Below are positions 33,592-40,948 of a stretch of 64,000 bases of DNA, in pieces. Origin of the DNA: Oceanobacillus jeddahensis (GTDB taxonomy: Bacteria > Bacillota > Bacilli > Bacillales > Amphibacillaceae); the NCBI RefSeq assembly GCF_000750635.1, contig NZ_CCDM010000009.1, positions 78,519 through 142,518 on the forward strand, read 5' to 3'. How positions within the stretch are numbered: the first letter of the stretch is position 1; every line of letters begins with the position of its first letter. The notes under the pieces were generated by a model that did not search any database, was not told the DNA's origin, and worked only from the letters and a program-made list of their open reading frames with translations. Position numbers and translations under genes: made by a program.

Positions 33592-35592
33592 ATGACACAA
33601 CAAATTGAAGAACTATCTATTAATACGATTCGCACCTTATCCATTGATGCGATTGAAAAAGCAAATTCAGGACACCCTGGCTTACCGATGGGCGCAGCCC
33701 CAATGGCTTATACACTTTGGACAGATTTCATGGACCATAATCCAAAGAATTCAAAATGGTTTAATCGTGACCGATTTGTATTATCAGCGGGTCATGGATC
33801 TATGTTGCTTTATAGTTTGTTACACTTATCTGGCTATAAAGTATCTATTGATGATTTAAAAGAATTCCGTCAATGGGACTCTAAAACTCCAGGACATCCA
33901 GAAGTACATCATACTGACGGGGTTGAAGCTACAACTGGTCCATTAGGACAAGGTATCGCTATGTCAGTTGGAATGGCAATGGCTGAAGCGCATCTTGGCG
34001 CTACTTATAATAAAGAAGAATATAATGTGGTTGATCATTATACTTACGCTATTGTCAGCGATGGAGATCTGATGGAAGGGATTTCTCATGAGGCTGCATC
34101 TTTAGCTGGTCACATGGGATTAGGTAAGCTTATTGCACTATATGATTCTAACGATATTTCATTAGATGGAGATTTAGATCGTTCCTTCTCTGAAAATACA
34201 GAACAACGCTTTAAAGCATATGGCTGGCAAGTATTGCGGGTGGATGACGGAAATGATATCGATGCGATTCGCCAGGCGATTAAAGACGCGCAGCAAAATA
34301 AAGATCAGCCTACATTAATTGAAGTAAAAACAGTTATTGGTTACGGCTCTCCCAATAAATCCGCTTCTAGTGCTTCCCATGGAGCTCCACTTGGAACAGA
34401 TGAAGTGAAACTAACCAAGGAAACTTATAAATGGACTCATGATGATTTCCATGTACCTGATGAAGTATATGCAGATTTCAAAGAAAAAATTGTTGATGAT
34501 GGATCAGCTAAAGAAGAAGCATGGAATAAACTTGTTTCCGCTTATAAAGAAGCTTATCCAGAGTTAGGTCAACAGTTTGATCTTGCATTAAATGGAGAAC
34601 TTCCTGAAAATTGGCATGAAAGTCTACCAGTTTTTGAAGAAGGTTCCAAACTAGCTACACGTGCATCTTCTGGACAAGTACTAAATGCAGTAGCAAAAAC
34701 TATTCCAAACTTCTTTGGAGGCAGTGCGGACCTTGCTGGTTCTAACAAAACAACCATTAATGATGAAGAAGACTTTACAAAAGAAGGTTATGCCGGACGT
34801 AATGTTTGGTTTGGTGTACGTGAACATGCAATGGGAGCAGCATTAAATGGTATGGCGCTTCACGGAGGACTTAATGTCTTCGGTGGAACATTCTTCGTAT
34901 TTAGTGACTATTTACGTCCATCTATTCGCCTTGCATCAATTATGAATGCGCCAGTAACTTATGTGTTTACACATGATTCTATTGCTGTTGGTGAAGACGG
35001 TCCAACACATGAACCAATTGAACATTTAGCTGCTTTACGTGCAATGCCACATTTATCTTTAATCCGTCCAGCAGATGCCAATGAGGTACAAGCAGCATGG
35101 AGACTGGCTCTAGAATCAACAAATCAGCCTACAGCTTTAGTATTGACTCGTCAAAACCTTCCAACATTAGCTAATACTGCAGAATTAGCATATGAAGGGG
35201 TTAAGAAAGGTGCTTATATTGTAAGTAAATCTGAAAAAGAAACACCAGATGCACTTCTTTTAGCTACTGGTTCTGAAGTTCAATTAGCTGTTGCAGCTCA
35301 AGAAGCACTTAAAGCAAAAAATATTGATGCTCAGGTAGTAAGTATGCCTTCATGGGATCGTTTTGAAGCACAAGACGAAGCTTATAAAAATGAAGTTCTT
35401 CCTAAAGAGGTAACTGCCAGAGTTGGACTTGAAATGGCCGCATCATTTGGTTGGGATCGCTATGTTGGCCTAGAAGGTAAGACACTTACAATTGACCGTT
35501 TTGGAGCTTCTGCTAATGGTGATCTATTAATTGAGAAATATGGATTTACTGTTGATAACGTTGTTCAATTAGTAGAAGAAGTAACAAAATAA
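33592..35592 (+). CDS. tkt: Transketolase
   Basis: A 666-residue thiamine-diphosphate enzyme of the pentose phosphate pathway, transferring two-carbon units between sugar phosphates. Full domain set: TPP-binding (SDGDLMEGISHEAASLAGH), pyrimidine-binding (GVREHAMGAALNG) and C-terminal domain (LATGSEVQLAV). Codon use is strongly biased, as expected of a highly expressed gene. Confidence 0.97.
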   Translation: MTQQIEELSINTIRTLSIDAIEKANSGHPGLPMGAAPMAYTLWTDFMDHNPKNSKWFNRDRFVLSAGHGSMLLYSLLHLSGYKVSIDDLKEFRQWDSKTPGHPEVHHTDGVEATTGPLGQGIAMSVGMAMAEAHLGATYNKEEYNVVDHYTYAIVSDGDLMEGISHEAASLAGHMGLGKLIALYDSNDISLDGDLDRSFSENTEQRFKAYGWQVLRVDDGNDIDAIRQAIKDAQQNKDQPTLIEVKTVIGYGSPNKSASSASHGAPLGTDEVKLTKETYKWTHDDFHVPDEVYADFKEKIVDDGSAKEEAWNKLVSAYKEAYPELGQQFDLALNGELPENWHESLPVFEEGSKLATRASSGQVLNAVAKTIPNFFGGSADLAGSNKTTINDEEDFTKEGYAGRNVWFGVREHAMGAALNGMALHGGLNVFGGTFFVFSDYLRPSIRLASIMNAPVTYVFTHDSIAVGEDGPTHEPIEHLAALRAMPHLSLIRPADANEVQAAWRLALESTNQPTALVLTRQNLPTLANTAELAYEGVKKGAYIVSKSEKETPDALLLATGSEVQLAVAAQEALKAKNIDAQVVSMPSWDRFEAQDEAYKNEVLPKEVTARVGLEMAASFGWDRYVGLEGKTLTIDRFGASANGDLLIEKYGFTVDNVVQLVEEVTK

Positions 35593-35612
35593 AAAAGGTA
35601 TATTATATCTGG

Positions 35613-35643
35613 AAAGAGAGAGGTGTCTATCATCTCTCTTTAT
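35613..35643 (+). terminator. Intrinsic terminator after tkt
   Basis: AAAGAGAGA pairing with TCTCTCTTT, short loop, few T residues. Confidence 0.65.
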
Positions 35644-35649
35644 TCTTGA

Positions 35650-35657
35650 TTCGACAA
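35650..35657 (-). promoter_or_regulatory. 0A box upstream of sirA
   Basis: TTCGACAA is the exact complement of the 0A box TTGTCGAA. It lies 82-89 bp before sirA; a TATACT (35710-35715) could be the -10. B. subtilis sirA is activated by Spo0A. Confidence 0.7.
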
Positions 35658-35738
35658 AAGAAGTTGTTCTTTGCACTCTATTATGACAACTTTCGGAAAT
35701 AGATTCCTCTATACTGTTAGGTAAAGGGGGAATACGTG

Positions 35739-36197
35739 ATGAATGAATACGCAATTTATTGGATTGAAGAAAATGTGGCAAAAAACTATTTTCATAAGAG
35801 TGATTTATTACATCGTTTCTTTTTAGAATGTGCTGAAAAAAAGGATGAAATTATCATTAGAAAGCAATTTCGATATATAACGCGAAAAATTCACTTTTAT
35901 AAGTTTGCGATGCATTTAAAGACGTTTTCTTCGCCTGATATTAATGTAAAAAGAATTGGAAATAGAGTTCTCGTTAAAAAAGGGGAAGAAGCACTTTGCC
36001 TGTACATTGAGAACGGAGAGTTAATTTTAAAATGTAATCATTTAGTTACGGCGATGTCACTGCTTTTTCCTGTATTAGAAGATATTCATCCTTATTTCTT
36101 CGTACAAGGAAAAGACACTTCACAATATGGATGGATTTCTCCAAAGCCGATAAAAGCTCAGAAGGATGAAAGTCAAGTGTTGTATAATTTCCTCTAA
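35739..36197 (+). CDS. sirA: Sporulation inhibitor of DnaA, SirA
   Basis: A 152-residue protein similar in length and layout to B. subtilis SirA (148), ending with the family-like PYFFVQGKDTSQYGWISP. SirA binds DnaA domain I to stop new replication rounds at sporulation onset. Similarity is modest, but position between tkt and yneF is conserved and a 0A box precedes it. ATG 35739 is 8 nt after AAAGGGGG; the GTG one codon earlier is too close. Confidence 0.85.
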   Translation: MNEYAIYWIEENVAKNYFHKSDLLHRFFLECAEKKDEIIIRKQFRYITRKIHFYKFAMHLKTFSSPDINVKRIGNRVLVKKGEEALCLYIENGELILKCNHLVTAMSLLFPVLEDIHPYFFVQGKDTSQYGWISPKPIKAQKDESQVLYNFL

Positions 36198-36244
36198 TCT
36201 AATATACTGTATTAGAGACAACACGAAGGAGGAAATTTTGTAAC

Positions 36245-36472
36245 ATGAGTACGATATGGGTAGTATTAATTGCAATTGCAGCTTTAATTGCTGGTGTTGC
36301 TCTTGGATTTTTCATTGCCAGAAAATATATGATGAGCTATTTGAAAAAGAATCCGCCGATCAATGAGCAAATGCTTCGTACATTGATGATGCAAATGGGC
36401 CAAAAGCCGTCACAGAAGAAAATTAATCAAATGATGCGAGCGATGAATAACCAGAATCAGTCTGGAAAATAA
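36245..36472 (+). CDS. yneF: UPF0154 family small membrane protein YneF
   Basis: A 75-residue protein with one N-terminal membrane helix (about residues 4-25, ending in FFIARKYM) and a cytoplasmic tail rich in Met and Gln. Function unknown. The ribosome site AAGGAGG is 12 nt from ATG, unusually far; an in-phase start nearer to it is blocked by a stop codon. Confidence 0.92.
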   Translation: MSTIWVVLIAIAALIAGVALGFFIARKYMMSYLKKNPPINEQMLRTLMMQMGQKPSQKKINQMMRAMNNQNQSGK

Positions 36473-36498
36473 TTGTGATTATTTTATGGACAAGTACT

Positions 36499-36526
36499 AA
36501 AACCACTTTTTTGAAGGTGGTTTTTC
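36499..36526 (+). terminator. Intrinsic terminator after yneF
   Basis: AAAACCAC pairs with GTGGTTTT, followed by T residues. Confidence 0.75.
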
Positions 36527-36744
36527 TTATTGGTGTGAAAATGTATTTGGAACAGAAAATATAATCAGTAGAAGGATTAATTTAATACATGAAGGCAAGA
36601 CGCTTCAAATATATTTACGATAGTAAAAGACAAAGTGATTTTTCTGAAATCTGTATCATAAAATGTATATAGATTGTCATAATTTTAACTTTTATTTTTT
36701 TATATCTCTGTTAAAATAGAAATGATTGATTAAGGGGGGGTTAT

Positions 36745-37449
36745 ATGGAGGAAATTAATATTTTTCTGGCCTTTGCAGCTGGGTTTCTTTCATTCATTTC
36801 GCCTTGTGTTCTTCCTCTATATCCAGTATTTCTTTCTTATATTACAGGAATGAGCATGGATGAAGTAAATCAAGACGATAAACGACTTGACCGAAAAGCA
36901 ATATTACATACAGTATGTTTTCTAATCGGTTTTTCAAGTATTTTTGTGATGATCGGTTTTACGACAACATATATATCGGAATTTTTAATGACCTATCAAG
37001 ATATTATCAGACAAGTTGGCGCTATTTTAATTATCTTTTTTGGGTTGGTCATTGTAGGTGTATTAAATTTCGAATTTCTTATGAAGGATCGTAAAATTCA
37101 TTTTAAAAATCGTCCAGCTGGTTTTTTTGGATCGATTCTTATTGGAATGGCTTTTTCTTTAGGCTGGACACCATGTACCGGGCCGATTTTAATGGTTGTA
37201 TTCTCATTAGCTGCAACGAACCCTAACCTCGGACTTGTTATGATGATTAGCTACATTTTAGGTTTTGCTATTCCATTCTTACTGCTCGCTTTCTTCATTG
37301 GCAAATTGAAGTGGTTTAGAAAACATAGTAAAAAAATGGTGAAAATTGGCGGATGGATTATGGTTTTAATGGGAATCGCATTATTCTTTGATTGGATGAC
37401 AAAGGTTACAGCATTTTTAGCAAATTTGTTTGGGTTTTCTGGATTCTAG
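36745..37449 (+). CDS. ccdA: Cytochrome c biogenesis protein CcdA
   Basis: A 234-residue, six-helix protein that carries electrons from cytoplasmic thioredoxin to extracytoplasmic thiol proteins for cytochrome c maturation and spore cortex synthesis. The two redox cysteines lie in ISPCVLPLYP and WTPCTGPIL. GGGGGG ribosome site. ccdC follows after a repeat insertion. Confidence 0.94.
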   Translation: MEEINIFLAFAAGFLSFISPCVLPLYPVFLSYITGMSMDEVNQDDKRLDRKAILHTVCFLIGFSSIFVMIGFTTTYISEFLMTYQDIIRQVGAILIIFFGLVIVGVLNFEFLMKDRKIHFKNRPAGFFGSILIGMAFSLGWTPCTGPILMVVFSLAATNPNLGLVMMISYILGFAIPFLLLAFFIGKLKWFRKHSKKMVKIGGWIMVLMGIALFFDWMTKVTAFLANLFGFSGF

Positions 37450-37490
37450 ATGTCAATAACACGATGCCAACTCATATTTAAGAAATGCTT

Positions 37491-37866
37491 TTACCACGGA
37501 GAATCGCCCGTAAAACTCCCGCCTCCAAATAAACAGGGAAAATAAATTTATTTAGGCGGGAGATCAGGTGAGCTAACTCCCTGAATCACTCAGGCTAATT
37601 TAGTTGGGGAAAAGCAACAGACATAGTTCTCGACGCTCTGGGGCTGGGGGGGCTTACCAATGTTGTCAGGTTAATGAATTTTTAAAATATTATATTGGTT
37701 ACAGATAGATAACAACAACTATCTAGTGTTTTTCCGTAGCGGTCGTATTAACCTGACAACATTGAGACCTGCGATTACTCGGTCTATTAAAACCGTTGCT
37801 GCGATTACTCGCCCCGTCGTAAAGACTGTGCGTCGAAAACTCCCATTGAATGAATTTTGGTTTTAT
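37491..37866. repeat. Family A repeat, copy A-6, with nested family C element
   Basis: Left part from ACCACGGAGAATCGCCCG with the CCAAATAAA / TTTATTTAGG hairpin, right part ending AAACTCCCATTGAATGAA...TTTTATAG. Two cores (TGCGATTACTC) near 37768 and 37800. Family C interrupts it at 37658-37764. It fills the ccdA-ccdC gap. Confidence 0.78.
37658..37764. mobile_element. Family C element (~107 bp) with 18-bp perfect inverted ends
   Basis: CAATGTTGTCAGGTTAAT (37658-37675) and its exact complement (37747-37764). The interior includes AACAACTATCTAGTG and TTTTTCCGTAGCGGTCGT. Half-copies occur at about 1925-1952 and, degenerate, at 51722-51790. No coding capacity. Confidence 0.75.
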
Positions 37867-37941
37867 AGAGCAATGGGGAAATATTAGTCATTATAATAGT
37901 GGCTGTTATTTTTCATAGTATAAAGAAAAGAGTTGTTATAT

Positions 37942-38409
37942 ATGTACTTAGCAATTGCGACAACAGCTGTCTTTGCATTTATGGCAATTGTGATGATATT
38001 TGTGCGAATGCGTGCATCAAAAAAGCCTGCATCTGTAAAAAGCATTATACTGCCGCCATTTTTCATGAGTACAGGAGCCCTTATGTTCTTGTTTCCTATG
38101 TTTCAGATAAGCTGGCTACAGGTTGCAGAAGCATTAGCTGTAGGAATGATATTTTCTATCTTTCTGATTAAAACATCAAAACTAGAGTATTCAGATGATC
38201 ATATTTATGTCAAACCTTCAAAGATGTTTCCGGTTATTTTAGTTGGCTTATTGGTAATTCGGATTATTATTAAACTCATTATTGGTACAAGCATATCGGT
38301 AGGTGAGACCTCTGGAATGTTCTTCTTACTTGCCTTAGGGATGATAGGTACTTGGAGAGTAGCTATGCTTTATCAGTATTTACAATTAACAAAAAAGCAA
38401 AGTGCGTAA
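37942..38409 (+). CDS. ccdC: CcdC-like membrane protein
   Basis: A 155-residue protein with four or five hydrophobic segments, in the position of B. subtilis ccdC (yneJ), the partner gene of ccdA. CcdC is not essential for cytochrome c maturation and its function is unclear. Ribosome site weak; ATG 37942 preferred to a TTG at 37933. yneI, between ccdA and ccdC in B. subtilis, is absent. A terminator overlaps its 3' end. Confidence 0.85.
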   Translation: MYLAIATTAVFAFMAIVMIFVRMRASKKPASVKSIILPPFFMSTGALMFLFPMFQISWLQVAEALAVGMIFSIFLIKTSKLEYSDDHIYVKPSKMFPVILVGLLVIRIIIKLIIGTSISVGETSGMFFLLALGMIGTWRVAMLYQYLQLTKKQSA

Positions 38410-38432
38410 AGTGTTGCACTTTGCTTTTTTTG
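38391..38432 (+). terminator. Intrinsic terminator overlapping the ccdC stop
   Basis: Perfect 15-bp stem (38391-38405 with 38416-38430) and T-run; the left arm is inside the coding sequence. Confidence 0.9.
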
Positions 38433-38660
38433 TGCATTATAAAAGTATAAAAACTACGTACTTAATGGAATTCGACTAAGGCTCCTATGCCTAGAAACTA
38501 GAGTTGACGCTTACTCATTCCGCAAAAAATTTGTGAGAACCTTTAGTCAGCATTTTGCTAGTAATTGGAGCGCTTTACCACATTTTTTCTAATTATGACT
38601 AATGAAATATTATAGATGATTCCTATCTCAACTATACTATTTCATTCATAATCTGGAAAA

Positions 38661-39134
38661 CTATGACTTTTTCTGCTTGTATTTTGCTTCCCAATTTTCT
38701 TCATAATCATCTTTAGACTGTTGGAAAAAAGGTTCATATGGCGTAATGTCAATATTTTTTTCTTTTAGCTTTTTACGGAGAAATTTATGATCTCTTTTTG
38801 GTGTTGCTAAAATATACCCTTCAATCAATGTTGAGCGAGTAATTTTTTCATCGTTTTTTTGAATAGATAATTCTCCAATTTTACTAGCAATTCTTTGTCT
38901 AGCAACATCTCTAAATAATTCCGGCACAGGAGAAATCAGTTCTTCTAAGAAATCCTTTTCGGCCTGAGACCATTTATGTATGGTTTTTTCTAAATAATAT
39001 TCTTCCCAATCCATAATAGAGCGACCGTCCTCCTTAGGCAGCCGTTTTAAAAACTTTCGAAACATAAAATATCCACCGATTGCCATCAAACCAATTAATA
39101 AACAGCCCCACATTATAATAATCAGTGATATCAT
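38661..39134 (-). CDS. yneK: DUF2621 family protein YneK
   Basis: A 157-residue protein with one N-terminal membrane helix (about residues 1-22) and a charged helical cytoplasmic domain. Function unknown. Its place near citB matches B. subtilis yneK. ATG 39132-39134 follows GGTGAGG; a GTG four codons earlier overlaps that site. Confidence 0.85.
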   Translation of the reverse strand: MISLIIIMWGCLLIGLMAIGGYFMFRKFLKRLPKEDGRSIMDWEEYYLEKTIHKWSQAEKDFLEELISPVPELFRDVARQRIASKIGELSIQKNDEKITRSTLIEGYILATPKRDHKFLRKKLKEKNIDITPYEPFFQQSKDDYEENWEAKYKQKKS

Positions 39135-39297
39135 CGTACACCTCACCTTAATTTTACATGAAAAAATTACGAATATTGCTAATTTATTATCAACTAATCA
39201 ATTTATTTTTTTAGAAAATTGTAGTAACATTAATTTAACCATTGCTAAGATTCCTTACTTTTACATTATAAAGTTATTAAGAAATATACACAAGTAT

Positions 39298-39326
39298 TCA
39301 TAATTGTTTCGTCATAATCATACATA
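39298..39326 (+). promoter_or_regulatory. Candidate SigE-type promoter of the orphan kinase
   Basis: TCATAAT (39298-39304), 14-nt spacer, CATACATA (39319-39326), close to the SigE consensus. Also overlapped by AT-rich sequence with TATAAT (39332-39337), so SigA use is not excluded. Confidence 0.35.
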
Positions 39327-39359
39327 TTATTTATAATAACTTCTGAAAGGAGCATGGGT

Positions 39360-40487
39360 ATGGATAAAAATCACAGAAATGAGAACCCGAGTGACTTACA
39401 AAGTTCTGAAAGTCGTCATAATTTACACCCCGATGCAGTGCTTTCAGCAGCCATTATATCGTGGCTGAGCAAGAAAATAGAAGGAATTGTGGTTGTAATT
39501 AATACAAATAATGAAATAGAATATATTAGTGATTCGGTATATGGGATACTAGGCTATGAGCCAAAAGAAATAATCGGAAAAACATGGGTCGATTCTCCGA
39601 TTGAAATTGATTCGGAGATTATTTCTCAAGCTGTAGTGGATGACCAAATGAAACATAAAAAACTATTAATCGATATTCCGACCAAAGAAGGGGAGGAGCT
39701 TTCTTTTTCTTGTGAATTAAATTATATTTTTCAAGATATCGATGTCGAAAAAAGGTTTCTGATTTATTTGGAAAAAAAAGCAGAAGATACTCGATTAGAT
39801 GACTTAATGATTCGCTCAGAGAAGATGAATGTAGCGGGGCAGTTGGCAGCTAGTTTAGCTCACGAAATACGCAATCCACTTACTTCATTAAAGGGTTTCC
39901 TTCAACTACTTCAAGCTGGTGCACAGCATAAGGAAGAATATTTTAATGTGATGATTGAAGAAGTAGAAAAAATTGAATCAATTACATCCGAATTATTATT
40001 TATTTCAAAGCCCTTAACTGATAATCGTTCTAAAGAAAAAATAACAAAAATGATGAAGGATGTAGAGTTATTATTACAATCACAAGCAAATCAAAAAAAT
40101 ATTCAAATTCAGCTGCAAAGCAGTACAGATGCATCGATTCTTTGTGATCGTTCTCAAATTAAACAAGTTCTAATTAACCTTGTGAAAAATGCTATTGAAG
40201 CAATGGATCAGTCTGGGAAAATAATTGTAGAAGCGAAAGAAGTAGAGCATAAAGTAAGACTGTCTGTTATTGATGAAGGCTGCGGATTGCCAGAAGATAT
40301 ATTGCACCGTCTTGGCGAGCCATTTTTTACAACAAAAACATCGGGAACAGGGCTTGGTTTATTAATTACAAAGAAAATCCTTCACAATCATGATGCAGAC
40401 TTTCATATGTACAATAATGAACATAAAGGGAGTACATTTGAAATTATTTTTCCTAAAGCTGATAATGAAATGGAAATAGACGAATAA
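39360..40487 (+). CDS. Orphan sporulation-type histidine kinase (PAS-HisKA-HATPase)
   Basis: A 375-residue soluble kinase with no membrane segment. A PAS domain (about residues 38-140), HisKA with HEIRNPLTSLKGFLQLL (His168 phosphorylated) and a HATPase domain with N-box (NLVKNAIEAM), G1 box (DEGCGLP) and G2 (GTGLGL). The H-box resembles those of phosphorelay kinases (KinA-KinE) that feed Spo0F, and no response regulator is adjacent. ATG 39360, 7 nt after GGAG, is chosen over ATG 39354, 1 nt after it. Its signal and exact orthology are unknown. Confidence 0.85.
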   Translation: MDKNHRNENPSDLQSSESRHNLHPDAVLSAAIISWLSKKIEGIVVVINTNNEIEYISDSVYGILGYEPKEIIGKTWVDSPIEIDSEIISQAVVDDQMKHKKLLIDIPTKEGEELSFSCELNYIFQDIDVEKRFLIYLEKKAEDTRLDDLMIRSEKMNVAGQLAASLAHEIRNPLTSLKGFLQLLQAGAQHKEEYFNVMIEEVEKIESITSELLFISKPLTDNRSKEKITKMMKDVELLLQSQANQKNIQIQLQSSTDASILCDRSQIKQVLINLVKNAIEAMDQSGKIIVEAKEVEHKVRLSVIDEGCGLPEDILHRLGEPFFTTKTSGTGLGLLITKKILHNHDADFHMYNNEHKGSTFEIIFPKADNEMEIDE

Positions 40488-40948
40488 TTGTATATTAACG
40501 AAATTTATAGTTCTTTTTACATGAGAGGAAAGTATAAAAACAATGAATTTAAGGAACTTCGGCTATGTCCTCCACGTACCTGGGACCGGGACGGGGATTA
40601 CTCGTCGCACCGAAAACCATTGCGCTTTACTTGCCCTGCCGAAAATAGTTGTGAGCATGCCGATGTCAGCATACTCATATGCCGGTAAAGGACGAAGCGA
40701 ATGTGTGTTTTTTCTATTTAATAGATACTTTTCTTAATCAATCATTCAGCAATTATATAAGTTATATTTATCTCTTGGCATAACTTTTTACTATCTACTA
40801 TTTAACAATAATTATTTGTTTTATTTGCTAGTTTCCTATATTATATATTATGAACGGTCTATTTATTTGAATAGCAGAATTGATTAAAAAAAGTAATACC
40901 TTCTTGTTTAATCGGAAGAAGGAGAGGAAATGAAAGGGGTAACACAAT
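40488..40948. other. Kinase-citB gap with degenerate family A repeat
   Basis: 461 bp. A degenerate family A piece lies at about 40568-40660 (GGGGATTACTCGTCGCACCG). The remainder is AT-rich and includes a possible CcpC site and the citB ribosome site. No protein gene. Confidence 0.55.
40757..40771 (+). promoter_or_regulatory. Possible CcpC dyad upstream of citB
   Basis: ATAA-N7-TTAT exactly, the dyad bound by CcpC in front of B. subtilis citB. The region is very AT-rich, so the match may be chance. Confidence 0.35.

Noticed and set aside
40488..40737. Two overlapping plus-strand frames after the kinase gene
   Set aside because: They cover a degenerate family A repeat and have no ribosome site.
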